Of a stretch of DNA of 35,462 nucleotides, positions 8,087 to 15,271 are shown in pieces. Positions within the stretch are counted from its first letter, which is position 1, and every line of letters begins with the position of its first letter. Source of the stretch: JBBRZF01 sp038236965 (GTDB lineage: Bacteria > Acidobacteriota > Terriglobia > Terriglobales > Acidobacteriaceae); contig JBBRZF010000012.1 in NCBI GenBank assembly GCA_038236965.1, positions 1-35,462 on the forward strand. Reading direction: 5' to 3'. Both the position numbers and the translations under genes were made by a program. The notes under the pieces are model-generated. The model did not search any database and was not told where the DNA came from. It worked only from the letters and a program-made list of their open reading frames with translations.

Positions 8087-9154
8087 CTAGCGAGGTTTTG
8101 CGCGTTCGTACTGCACGGGCCAATCTACCTTGTGTCCGAGAGCGTGAGCGGCGTGAAGCGGCCAGTTGGGGTCGCGAAGAAATTCGCGCGCGATGATGAC
8201 GAGATCGGATTCGCCATTGCGAATGATCTGGTCGGCCTGCGCGGGTGAGGTGATCATGCCAACGGCACCGGTGAGGATTGCGCCTCCGTGGCGCACGCGC
8301 GCTGCGAAGGGAACCTGGTATCCGGGACCGACGGTGATCTTTGCTTGTGCGACGGAGCCTCCGGACGAGCAGTCGATGAGGTCGATGCCGAGCGGTTTGA
8401 CCATGCGCGCCAGTTCGACGGAGTCTTCCACGGTAAAGCCACCCTCAGCCCAATCGGAGGCAGAGATGCGAAGGAAGAGCGGCAATTGTTCGGGCCACTC
8501 GCTGCGGATTGCCGCCGTGACTTCGCGCAACATGCGCGCGCGATTTTCCAGCGAACCGCCGTAGTCGTCGGTGCGCAGATTGGTCAGGGGCGAGAGGAAC
8601 TCATTGAGCAGATAGCCGTGCGCGCCATGGATCTCGATGACTTTGAAGCCGATCTCGCGGGCGCGGCGGGCGGCGTCTCCGAAGGCGCGGACAATGCGTT
8701 GGATGCCGTCGTTGTCGAGCGCTTCAGGAACCAGCGCGTCGGGCGTGAAGGGAACTGCGCTGGGCGCGTAGATAGGGAGCCATCCGCCATTCGACTCGGC
8801 GACGGTCCCTCCGCCGAGCCAGGGAGCGGCCGTGGAGGCCTTGCGTCCAGCGTGCGCGAGCTGCGTTCCGGCGACGCCGCCGTGCTTCTCCAGGAAGCGA
8901 ACGATGCGCGCGAGCGGCTCCATGTGCTCGTCTTTCCAGAGCCCGAGGTCTTGCGGACTGATGCGGCCTTCAGCAGTGACCGCCGTGGCTTCCGTGAACA
9001 CGAGCGCTGCGCCACCAATGGCACGCGCGCCGAGATGGACGAGATGCCAGTCGTTGGCGAAGCCGTCGTCGCAGAAATATTGGCACATGGGTGAGACCAC
9101 GATTCGATTACGCAGAGTGATCTCACGAATGGTGAGCGGATCAAATAAGTGCAT
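8087..9154 (-). CDS. NADH:flavin oxidoreductase, old yellow enzyme family (YqjM/XenA-like)
   Basis: A 355-residue FMN-dependent ene-reductase that uses NAD(P)H to reduce activated C=C bonds. Class III (YqjM-like) features: SPMCQY near the N-terminus with the redox-sensing Cys, HAGRKAS, the substrate-binding IHGAHGYLLNEFLSP block followed by TDDYGGSLENR, the FMN-phosphate region around REFLRDPNW, and the C-terminal PVQYER that contributes to the partner active site in this class. Start choice: the frame is open up to 9331, but the extra 59 residues are translated from a terminator hairpin and a dispersed repeat. ATG 9154 (MHLFDPLTIREITLRNR) is where family similarity begins. Cytosolic, monocistronic; natural substrate unknown. 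Confidence 0.9.
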   Translation of the reverse strand: MHLFDPLTIREITLRNRIVVSPMCQYFCDDGFANDWHLVHLGARAIGGAALVFTEATAVTAEGRISPQDLGLWKDEHMEPLARIVRFLEKHGGVAGTQLAHAGRKASTAAPWLGGGTVAESNGGWLPIYAPSAVPFTPDALVPEALDNDGIQRIVRAFGDAARRAREIGFKVIEIHGAHGYLLNEFLSPLTNLRTDDYGGSLENRARMLREVTAAIRSEWPEQLPLFLRISASDWAEGGFTVEDSVELARMVKPLGIDLIDCSSGGSVAQAKITVGPGYQVPFAARVRHGGAILTGAVGMITSPAQADQIIRNGESDLVIIAREFLRDPNWPLHAAHALGHKVDWPVQYERAKPR

Positions 9155-9208
9155 GTGCGTTGGATGCTCGAGTGCCGTGGTTGGTTCCACGTACTTCCAA
9201 AAGCACGT

Positions 9209-9240
9209 CCACCACGGAGGCACAGAGGCACCGAGAAAAT
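9209..9240. repeat. Dispersed intergenic repeat, copy A
   Basis: CCACCACGGAGGCACAGAGG and the following bases. Its reverse complement (CTCTGTGCCTCCGTGGTGG) matches the sequence at 13361-13385 and part of 31029-31056. Non-coding, located between genes. Confidence 0.55.
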
Positions 9241-9266
9241 TTTGAGGAGGAAAACCAGCTGATAAG

Positions 9267-9292
9267 AAAAACCCGCCGATGAAGCGGGTTTT
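9267..9292 (-). terminator. Terminator for the secreted thioredoxin gene
   Basis: AAAACCCGC (9268-9276), seven-base loop, GCGGGTTTT (9284-9292). Read on the minus strand the stem is followed by TTTTTCTTATC. Confidence 0.8.
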
Positions 9293-9309
9293 GTGTGCTG
9301 GGAATCGAG

Positions 9310-9810
9310 TCAGCTTTTCTTGGGTACCCATTTGTCGAGGAAGGTTTGGACTGCTTCTTTGCTATAGCCGCGGCCTTGTTCGAGGGTAGAGGTGTCCTGC
9401 GAGTGCACGAGTTTCCCGGCGTCGTCTAGGACGAAGAGGTGCGGGTATCCGGGCACGGTTCCGTAGCGGGAGATGACGGCTTCGTTCTTGTTCTCCGGGC
9501 TGAAGTTCACCTTCACCATGACAAAGTTCTTATCGCGAAGCTGACGCATGTCGTCGTTGGTGGCGAAGAATTTGTCGAAGTACGTACACCAGATGCACCA
9601 TTTTCCGCCGATCTCTACAAGTACGAGGCGATGGGTGCGGGCAGCTTCGGCGGCAGCGTCTGCGATGTCCTTTGAAGCGTCGCGCGCAGGGTCGTAGCTT
9701 TCCACCGCAACGAATTTGGAGGTCGGCGTCGGGGGAACAGAAGCGCTTTGGGCGAAGGCGAGGCAGGAGAGCAGTGCGAGCAGGCAGAGCGGTGCGACGA
9801 TCCGTTTCAT
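9310..9810 (-). CDS. Secreted thioredoxin-fold protein
   Basis: 166 residues with a signal peptide (MKRIVAPLCLLALLSCLAFA, cleavage probably after AFA at residue 20) and a thioredoxin-like domain of the DUF255/thioredoxin_7 kind. The redox pair is Cys72 and Cys75 in GGKWCIWC, preceded by the beta strand RLVLVEIG, with a cis-Pro in YGTVPGYPHLFVLD. It likely acts in the periplasm as a disulfide reductase or in cytochrome or cell-envelope maturation; no partner gene is adjacent. GGAG lies nine bases before ATG 9810. LLSC could be read as a lipobox, but the AFA site fits better. Confidence 0.87.
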   Translation of the reverse strand: MKRIVAPLCLLALLSCLAFAQSASVPPTPTSKFVAVESYDPARDASKDIADAAAEAARTHRLVLVEIGGKWCIWCTYFDKFFATNDDMRQLRDKNFVMVKVNFSPENKNEAVISRYGTVPGYPHLFVLDDAGKLVHSQDTSTLEQGRGYSKEAVQTFLDKWVPKKS

Positions 9811-10021
9811 CTATGAGGACTCCATTGGTTTGAAGAGCAGTCTATTAAATGTGTGGGAAAAGGCGGGTGTCAACATCGCGCGGCACCGAGGCATGTGACA
9901 TCGCGCGAACTTGTGAATTCATTTGCCTTTCGGCGCGGATGCCCTTAGTCTGAGCGGCTCCTTGAACCACGATGTTGTCGCATTCCTGATTTAGATTAGA
10001 AAGCATTATCCGAAAACGCAC

Positions 10022-10231
10022 ATGCTGAGTGAACATGAAGACCGCTTGAATGGTCGGCCCTCGCACGTAACGATATTGGGCATCGAAGTGAGGAACACGA
10101 AGATGCGGCAACGCTATACGACTGTGCGCAAAGGATTGACCACGTATGTGCTGATCGAGACCGCGCCAGCACCGTGGGCTTCGTGCGATACGGCGCTGGA
10201 GAAAATTATTAAGAGCGTGAGGTTCGAGTAG
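10022..10231 (+). CDS. Small hypothetical protein, perhaps the C-terminal remnant of a larger gene
   Basis: 69 residues starting MLSEHEDRLNGRPSHVT and ending CDTALEKIIKSVRFE. The pattern of a strand pair, TYVLIETAPAPW and a terminal EKIIKSVRFE resembles the last third of small lipid- or envelope-associated proteins (PsbP/DUF1795-like), which suggests a truncated or decayed gene. The same frame meets a stop about 33 bases upstream and I find no convincing N-terminal continuation in the other frames. A bidirectional terminator follows, as expected for an expressed 3' end. No clear ribosome binding site. Confidence 0.45.
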   Translation: MLSEHEDRLNGRPSHVTILGIEVRNTKMRQRYTTVRKGLTTYVLIETAPAPWASCDTALEKIIKSVRFE

Positions 10232-10254
10232 AGCCGAAGTGACTCGCACAGATA

Positions 10255-10283
10255 AAAGGCGACGCTCGAAAGCGCCGCCTTTG
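10255..10283. terminator. Bidirectional terminator between convergent genes
   Basis: AAAGGCGACGCT (10255-10266), CGAA tetraloop, AGCGCCGCCTTT (10271-10282), with one A-C mismatch. It serves the small plus-strand gene and the minus-strand DUF948-like gene. Confidence 0.75.
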
Positions 10284-10302
10284 ATTTCCAGACTACGAAT
10301 CT

Positions 10303-10818
10303 CTAGATGAACATCTCTTCCTGCGGCACGGCCTTTTGCTGGCGATTGACCTTACGCTGTCCCATGAAGGAGCCGACTCCGGTCATGACGCCGTCCATGA
10401 GGGCGGTCATCTTGGTGACGGGCGAGAGCACGGTGGCTTGTACCAATTCCGTCGTCTGCTCGACGCGGTCGAGGGTGCGCGTGACGAGTTCGTCGGCGCG
10501 AATCACCTGGAGACGCGTGCGGTCGAGGGCGTCGCTCATGGTGAGCGAGACGCGCTCCGCCTGTGTGCGCACGGTGGTCGTGGTGCATTCCACGTTGCCG
10601 ATGATGGTGGCGATCTTTGGTTTGGTCTCCGCAATCAGTTCGCGAATGGCGACCAGGGTAGGCAGCCCTTCGTTCTCGAGCTTATTGGAAAGATCCTCGA
10701 CGCGGGCGCTGGTCTTTTTTGCTCCGGCGTAGAGTCCTGCAAGGATGGCCATCTGAAGCACGACGGCGATGGCGGTAACAGCAACAAAGATGGTCAGCAG
10801 GAGTGCGTAGTGTTCCAT
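10303..10818 (-). CDS. DUF948-like membrane-anchored coiled-coil protein
   Basis: 171 residues: one N-terminal transmembrane helix (about 7-32, LLLTIFVAVTAIAVVLQMAI) followed by a long helical, coiled-coil-prone region rich in Glu, Thr and Val (about 38-135) and a short basic tail. This resembles DUF948 proteins, commonly encoded next to YtxH-domain proteins as here (the YtxH gene is 74 bp upstream on the same strand). Probably a general-stress or envelope protein; function unknown. ATG 10818 lacks a clear ribosome binding site, and a hairpin at 10856-10881 lies just upstream, so expression relative to the YtxH gene may be attenuated. Confidence 0.7.
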   Translation of the reverse strand: MEHYALLLTIFVAVTAIAVVLQMAILAGLYAGAKKTSARVEDLSNKLENEGLPTLVAIRELIAETKPKIATIIGNVECTTTTVRTQAERVSLTMSDALDRTRLQVIRADELVTRTLDRVEQTTELVQATVLSPVTKMTALMDGVMTGVGSFMGQRKVNRQQKAVPQEEMFI

Positions 10819-10855
10819 CGATCGGTCCCGTGTCCGCGCGTTGGCGGAGAGTTAA

Positions 10856-10881
10856 AGGGGCCGTGAAGGAGCGCGGCCCCT
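10856..10881 (-). terminator. Hairpin between the YtxH and DUF948 genes
   Basis: AGGGGCCG (10856-10863), ten-base loop, CGGCCCCT (10874-10881), followed on the minus strand by TTTAAC. A weak terminator or attenuator within a two-gene unit. Confidence 0.6.
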
Positions 10882-10892
10882 GATGTGGTTGG

Positions 10893-11201
10893 CTAGATTT
10901 TGGGAGCGGTATCCGGTTCCGCCGTAGCTTCGCGATAAGCCTGTTTACCGGCTTCGAAAGCGGAGCGGAACTGGTCCTTTTGCGAACCTACGACGTCCTT
11001 GCTGCGTTCAACCCACTCGGTAGCCTGATCTTTGTACTGACGAGCGCGGTCACGAACTACGTCGCGGCCCTCTTCGGCTGCATTCAGAATAGCTTCGCGA
11101 GTCTCGCGTCCCGATTTCGGAGCATAGAGGACGCCGACGGCTGCGCCTAACCCGAGCCCCGCCAAAAACCATAGGATTCCATTGCTGCTGTCGTCTGCCA
11201 C
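10893..11201 (-). CDS. YtxH-domain protein
   Basis: 102 residues. The N-terminal glycine-rich membrane segment GILWFLAGLGLGAAVGVLYAPKSGRETR is diagnostic of YtxH (general stress protein family), followed by an amphipathic, charged helical region. Start choice: AGGAGG then five bases then GTG at 11201-11199 gives VADDSSNGILWF; the frame is open 20 codons further up to ATG 11261, but that extension has no family support. Paired with the DUF948-like gene downstream. Function unknown, membrane-associated. Confidence 0.85.
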   Translation of the reverse strand: MADDSSNGILWFLAGLGLGAAVGVLYAPKSGRETREAILNAAEEGRDVVRDRARQYKDQATEWVERSKDVVGSQKDQFRSAFEAGKQAYREATAEPDTAPKI

Positions 11202-11366
11202 GTAAACCTCCTGAGGGGTATTCCAGAGCCGGATGTTAGCACCCGTACGGGTAAAATACAAAGGGAAGCGGGAGCACTAATGACGCTGGCCCAGCAGAAA
11301 TCAGAGGCGTTCGCGAGCGCTTCTGCCGCCAGGTTTGGGAAGTTGCGGGCTCAACTCACAGGTTGG

Positions 11367-11382
11367 GGTGATTGCAATCACC
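11367..11382. promoter_or_regulatory. CRP/FNR-type palindrome S1, upstream of the secreted-protein gene
   Basis: GGTGATTGCAATCACC is a perfect 16-bp palindrome containing GTGA-N6-TCAC. Its centre is 114 bp before ATG 11489. TAAACG at 11404-11409, a weak -10 candidate, sits 30-35 bp downstream, where a class II activated promoter would have it. Confidence 0.6.
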
Positions 11383-11488
11383 GCCTCGATCAAGGCGCAG
11401 GCGTAAACGGAGAGATGAGGGTCTCAATTCTTAAGTCATTCATCGAGCCCTCTTAAGGAGTCGCCTGGCTCTATCGGGCAGAAGCGAA

Positions 11489-11857
11489 ATGAAACGAACC
11501 TTCCTAATCGCCGTACTCATACTTATCGTCGCCACCATGGCATTCGCGGGAGACCCGATGCATTCCGCGAAATGGAGCCGTGACGTGAAGTTCTACGAAT
11601 CCGTCCACGCAGGCACGGTCGCCATTCCTGCCGGAGACTACCGCGTGCAGCACGAGATGGACGGAAGCAAGCACATCATGGTCTTCACGCGCATAGGCAA
11701 GTGGAGCGAGCATTATCGCGTGGAATGCACGATGGTCACGATGGAACAAAAAGCGAGCAGCGACGCGCTGGCGATCCGTCCCGACGCTTCCGGACAGAAG
11801 AATCTGCTGTCCATGGTTTTCAAGGGCGAGGATATCCGGCACGTCTTCGGGCAATAG
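11489..11857 (+). CDS. Small secreted protein of unknown function
   Basis: 122 residues with a clear signal peptide (MKRTFLIAVLILIVATMAFA, cleavage after AFA). The mature part, DVKFYESVHAGTVAIPAGDYRV, is a short beta-rich pattern that I associate with small periplasmic proteins common in Acidobacteriota, but no characterised domain is recognised. Preceded by a palindrome of the CRP/FNR type (11367-11382), suggesting it is expressed with the redox genes in this window. The start is ATG 11489; the nearby upstream AGAAGCGAA is only a weak ribosome binding site. Confidence 0.75.
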   Translation: MKRTFLIAVLILIVATMAFAGDPMHSAKWSRDVKFYESVHAGTVAIPAGDYRVQHEMDGSKHIMVFTRIGKWSEHYRVECTMVTMEQKASSDALAIRPDASGQKNLLSMVFKGEDIRHVFGQ

Positions 11858-11893
11858 TCGCGGGCTTCGGCTCGATTACAATCGTCGGGTCTG

Positions 11894-12735
11894 ATGCCTG
11901 AAAAAACATCTATCGCGGACGACTGGCGCCCTCGCCCACGGGCTTGCTGCACGTCGGACACGCACGTACCTTCTGGACGGCGTACCAGCGTGCCAAGGAG
12001 CGCGGCGGCGTGCTGGTCTTCCGCAACGAAGACCTCGATCCGCAGCGCTCGCGCCCTGAGTTTGCGAGCGCGATGTTCGAGGACCTGCGGTGGCTCGGGT
12101 TGGAGTGGCAGGAAGGGCCCGATGTTGGCGGCCCTTATGGTCCTTACGAACAGAGCCGTCGTCGGGACTTCTATGTGCGCGCCTGGCGCGAGTTGCGAAA
12201 ACGCGGCGCCATCTATCCCTGCGTGTGTTCGCGAAAAGAGCTGGCGCAAGTGGCGCAGGCTCCGCATGAAGCGGCAGCCGAGCAGGACGATGAACCTCTA
12301 TATCCGGGGACGTGCAGGTGCCGCACCTCCGACGCGGCAGAGCCTGCGGGCGCGAATTGGCGTTTCCGTGTGCCTGACGGCGAAGTCATTCGTTTTACAG
12401 ACGCGCATCAAGGCCCGCAGGAGTTCGTCGCTGGACGGGACTTCGGGGACTTCGTGATCTGGCGTCGCGACGATGTTCCGGCATATCAGCTTGCCGTCGT
12501 GGTGGACGATGCCGCGATGCGCATCACGGAAGTGGTGCGCGGGCTCGACCTGCTGAAGTCCACGGCACGGCAAATATTGCTACTGCAAGCGCTCGGACTT
12601 GCAACTCCTTCCTACTATCACTGCGACCTGGTCACGGACGAGCAGGGAATCCGGCTGGCGAAGCGTCACGACGCGCTCAGCCTGCGGGCGCTGCGCGAGC
12701 GTGGCATGCGTCCGGAAGACGCGCTGCGCGGCTAA
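11894..12735 (+). pseudogene. gluQ: Glutamyl-Q tRNA(Asp) synthetase with a one-base frameshift near the start
   Basis: A GluRS-like enzyme without an anticodon-binding domain; the family glutamylates queuosine in tRNA(Asp). After the shift the frame reads RGRLAPSPTGLLHVGHARTFW (HIGH-type signature HVGH), zinc-site elements CVCSRKEL and YPGTCR, and LAKRHDALSLR replacing KMSKS. The start is ATG 11894 (MPEK), but that frame runs out of phase at GAAAAAACATC: six A residues at 11901-11906, where seven would join MPEK to NIYRGRLAPSPTG. No ATG, GTG or TTG exists in the synthetase frame between the upstream TGA and the signature; the first is TTG 11944, inside it. So either one A is missing (mutation or homopolymer sequencing error) or the run slips. 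With correction the protein is about 280 residues, normal for the family. Confidence 0.82.
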
Positions 12736-12765
12736 GACGGGCGTAGGCGGCACGTACGCGCTATT

Positions 12766-12781
12766 TGTGAAGTACGTCACA
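12766..12781. promoter_or_regulatory. CRP/FNR-type palindrome S2, upstream of the ferredoxin gene
   Basis: TGTGAAGTACGTCACA, an exact TGTGA-N6-TCACA match to the CRP-type consensus. Its centre lies 23 bp upstream of S3 and 142 bp before the ferredoxin start. Confidence 0.68.
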
Positions 12782-12789
12782 ACAGGTGA

Positions 12790-12803
12790 GTGACAAGAAT
12801 CAC
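12790..12803. promoter_or_regulatory. CRP/FNR-type palindrome S3, upstream of the ferredoxin gene
   Basis: GTGACAAGAATCAC (GTGA-N6-TCAC). TACTCT at 12826-12831 lies where the -10 element of a class II promoter centred at about -41.5 would be. Confidence 0.62.
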
Positions 12804-12915
12804 GGCGCAAGGATGCGGGATTCCCTACTCTAGAAATCGAACGAAATCGCGGCTGAAACTGCTGGACTGAGATCGCACAGCAAGCGACGAATTGAAGGAT
12901 CGGAGAAATTTCATA

Positions 12916-13167
12916 ATGGCCTACGTAATTACTGATACCTGCGTAAAAGACATGCTCTGCCTCGACTCTTGCCCGAGCGACGCCATCCACCCGCACCAGG
13001 AAGATCCGAAATTCGAAGCAGCTCCCCAGCTATTCATCAATCCGGAAGAGTGCATGGATTGCGGCGCATGTGTCGCGACTTGTCCCACGAATTCGATTTT
13101 CGCAGCCGAAGAGCTGCCCGAAGACAAGGCTGAGTTCGCAGAGAAGAACGCTGCGCACTTCGCGTAA
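12916..13167 (+). CDS. Seven-cysteine ferredoxin
   Basis: 83 residues, acidic, with two cluster motifs: Cys9-x5-Cys15-x3-Cys19-Pro, and Cys46-x2-Cys49-x2-Cys52-x3-Cys56-Pro. Seven cysteines, with the usual second Cys of the first motif absent, fit one [3Fe-4S] and one [4Fe-4S] cluster as in FdxA-type ferredoxins, although the first spacing (x5) is shorter than in FdxA. Start choice: GGAG at 12901 precedes ATG 12916 (MAYVITDTC, the family start); the longer frame from 12892 has no support. It likely carries low-potential electrons, for example from the 2-oxoacid:ferredoxin oxidoreductase encoded later in the window, which shares its upstream palindrome type. Followed by a strong terminator, so monocistronic. 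Confidence 0.9.
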   Translation: MAYVITDTCVKDMLCLDSCPSDAIHPHQEDPKFEAAPQLFINPEECMDCGACVATCPTNSIFAAEELPEDKAEFAEKNAAHFA

Positions 13168-13293
13168 TTGAAAAAAGTTTTCCCCGGGCCGGAACCAAGA
13201 AGCATAAAACTGGATCGCGACATCCTTCCTCCTCACCCCACAACCGTCGCCCTTCTGGCTTCTGATTTCCGGCCCATTCCCCTTTGTAAGTAG

Positions 13294-13324
13294 AAAGCCA
13301 CGCTTAAGCAGCGTGGCTTTTTTT
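13294..13324 (+). terminator. Terminator of the ferredoxin gene
   Basis: AAAGCCACGC (13294-13303), seven-base loop, GCGTGGCTTT (13311-13320), followed by further T to 13324. Confidence 0.9.
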
Positions 13325-13646
13325 GCATTGGGGGGATGAGATGGTTTCTATCGTCCGGCCTTTCTTTGTGCCTTCGTGGTGAACGTTTCGGAAGTTCCGG
13401 CAGGGAGAGTTTCAGGGGCTAAAGCCCGCTCATGACGGTGGCTAGGGGCACGACTGAAGTCGTGCCCTGATAACAAAGTTCGTGTTCAGGGGCGCGGCAG
13501 TGGTCGTACCCTGATACAAAGTTCATGTCGCGGGAGTTTGCGCTTCAGGTCGGATTCTCTCCTGATGAATAGTTGGCAACACCCATGTATGCCAACGTCG
13601 GGCATACATCGGGCACCAAACCTATCCCCTTTTTTTAGAAAGAGAA

Positions 13647-13669
13647 AGGCCACGCACTGGGCGTGGCCT
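13647..13669 (-). terminator. Terminator of the aminotransferase gene
   Basis: AGGCCACGC (13647-13655), five-base loop, GCGTGGCCT (13661-13669). On the minus strand the stem is followed by TTTCTCTTTCT. Its stem core is the same as in the opposing ferredoxin terminator. Confidence 0.78.
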
Positions 13670-13689
13670 CTTGTATTTCTGCGAACGCT

Positions 13690-14940
13690 CTAGGCCATGG
13701 CGGGCATGACGCCAGCTTCCTCCATCTGCTTCTTGACGGCGATGGAGAGGCGGCGAATGCCTTCGCGAATCTGATCAGGGTTGGCGTTGGAGAAGTTGAG
13801 GCGGAAGTTGCGCAGACCTTCTCCTTCTCCGGGGAAGAAGCAATCGCCGGGAACGAAAGCTACATTCTCCGCGACGGCGGCCTTGAACAACGTCTGGCAA
13901 TTCATTCCTTCGGGCAAGGTGACCCATAGGAAGAGTCCGCCTTGCGGATGCGTCCAGGTAACTTCTTCGGGGAAATGTTCCTTCAGCGCCTGCAACATCA
14001 CGTCGCGACGTTCGCTATAGACCTTGCGAATCGTCTTAACGTGTTCGTCGATGAATCCGTCACGCGCGACTTCGTAAGTAAGTATCTGCGTGAAGGTGCT
14101 GGTGTGAAGGTCGGCGCCCTGCTTCAGTTGCACAAGCTTCGAGATCACGTCCGGCGGAGCCACGATCCATCCGAGGCGCAGGCCGGGGGCCAGCGTCTTG
14201 GAGAAGGTGCTGAGATAAATTACGTTTCCGAGTTGATAGGTATCGTCGCTGCGATGGTTCTCGCGGTCGAGCATGACCAGTGGCGGCATGTGTTCGCCTT
14301 CAAAGCGAAGCTGTCCATAAGGATCGTCTTCGATGATGGGGATGCCGTATTTGTTCGACAGATAAACTACTTCCTGACGACGCTCGAGCGACATGGTGAC
14401 GCCGCCCGGGTTCTGGAAATTGGGCAGCAGGTACATGAATTTCGGTCCGGAACGCAGTGCCTCTTCGAGGCAGTCGGTGCGCAATCCGTCGTGGTCGATG
14501 GGAACTGTGACGTATTCTGCGCCGAAGACGTTGAACGCTTGCAGCGCGCCGAGGTAGGTAGGCGCTTCTACCAGGATGCGTTCGCCGCGATTGATCAGCA
14601 GCTTGGCGATGAGGTCGAGCGCCTGTTGCGAACCCGAGGTGATGAGCACGTTTTCCGGCGTGGCGAGTATGCCGTAGCGTTTGAGATTGCTGGCGATCAT
14701 CTCGCGCAGCGGCAGATAGCCTTCCGTAGGCCCGTATTGCAGCGATTCGGCGCCCTTCGTCTGCATGACGCGATGGCAGGCTTCGTCAAATCGTTCGACA
14801 GGGAAGAGTTCTGAGGCAGGAAGTCCGCCGGCAAAGGAAATGATTTCTTTACGTTGGGTAAGCTTGAGAAGCTCCCGAATGGCCGAGCTTTTGATGGTCT
14901 TTGTCCGCTGTGCGAAGCGGTGGGACCAAGGGGTAGACAT
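13690..14940 (-). CDS. PLP-dependent aminotransferase, class I/II (2-aminoadipate/LysN-like)
   Basis: 416 residues of fold-type I aminotransferase in the subgroup related to LysN/2-aminoadipate and aromatic/kynurenine transaminases. Key features: SFAGGLPASELFPV near the N-terminus, YGPTEGYLPLRE (69-80), cofactor-binding TSGSQQALDL (101-110), NFQNPGG (Asn177), IIEDDPYGQL (Asp206, Tyr208), and Schiff-base Lys248 in STFSKTLAPGLRLGW; the carboxylate-binding Arg is probably in the FRLNFS segment near the C-terminus. AGGAG seven bases before ATG 14940. It is divergent from the oxidase operon across a 331-bp spacer. The substrate is not determinable from sequence alone; it could serve lysine or branched-chain/aromatic amino acid metabolism with 2-oxoglutarate. 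Confidence 0.88.
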   Translation of the reverse strand: MSTPWSHRFAQRTKTIKSSAIRELLKLTQRKEIISFAGGLPASELFPVERFDEACHRVMQTKGAESLQYGPTEGYLPLREMIASNLKRYGILATPENVLITSGSQQALDLIAKLLINRGERILVEAPTYLGALQAFNVFGAEYVTVPIDHDGLRTDCLEEALRSGPKFMYLLPNFQNPGGVTMSLERRQEVVYLSNKYGIPIIEDDPYGQLRFEGEHMPPLVMLDRENHRSDDTYQLGNVIYLSTFSKTLAPGLRLGWIVAPPDVISKLVQLKQGADLHTSTFTQILTYEVARDGFIDEHVKTIRKVYSERRDVMLQALKEHFPEEVTWTHPQGGLFLWVTLPEGMNCQTLFKAAVAENVAFVPGDCFFPGEGEGLRNFRLNFSNANPDQIREGIRRLSIAVKKQMEEAGVMPAMA

Positions 14941-15271
14941 TGCATTCTCCTGAGAACTGATAGCCTAAAGGCCCTCTTGCTGTTTGTCCAGGAGTGCTGC
15001 GCCCGACAAGGGCTACAGTCTCCGAAATATGCCCAGGAATGGAAGACACAGAACTTCGCCGTCCATTACCATAGGTAGTACGACTGCATATACTTACGGT
15101 TACACGCTTAGGCCCGTAAACGCCGTGACCGCCGTCACCTGCGGGGGTGAGGGCACGCGAGTAGAGTGGGCGGAGTTGCTGCTTCTTCGCAAAAGCCCGC
15201 ATGTTTTGCGATGTGTCCTATAGATTCGAGTCATACGCGTTCTTATAGACAGTTGTTCTGGTGGAGGACTA
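14941..15271. promoter_or_regulatory. Divergent promoter region of the aminotransferase and bd-like oxidase genes
   Basis: A 331-bp spacer with no gene. It contains palindrome S4 (15125-15138) and, on the oxidase side, TAGAGT at 15162-15167 as a candidate -10. I see no clear promoter for the aminotransferase side. Confidence 0.5.
15125..15138. promoter_or_regulatory. CRP/FNR-type palindrome S4, upstream of the bd-like oxidase operon
   Basis: GTGACCGCCGTCAC (GTGA-N6-TCAC), centred 140 bp before the oxidase start and about 42 bp before the transcription start implied by the candidate -10 TAGAGT (15162-15167). Confidence 0.58.

Larger units (their letters stand above)
13168..13689. repeat. 522-bp gene-free region made of terminators and dispersed repeats
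   Basis: Two terminators face inwards from the convergent genes (see separate entries). Between them lie a dispersed repeat (TTTCTTTGTGCCTTCGTGGT, 13361-13380), a unit at 13411-13484 with the palindrome GGCACGACTGAAGTCGTGCC (13447-13466), a decayed second unit at 13485-13527 ending in nearly the same sequence (CCCTGATACAAAGTTCATG against CCCTGATAACAAAGTTCGTG), and a third hairpin, ATGTATGCC / GGCATACAT (13585-13609). I recognise the CAGGGGCTAAAGCCC...CCCTGATACAAAG pattern as a repeat type of Acidobacteriota genomes. No coding potential seen. Confidence 0.6.

Noticed and set aside
9155..9331. N-terminal extension of the old yellow enzyme frame
   Set aside because: The extra 59 codons run through a terminator hairpin and a dispersed repeat; family similarity begins at ATG 9154.
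13397..13609. CRISPR array
   Set aside because: The repeats are two or three unequal palindromic units without regular spacers and no cas genes are present.
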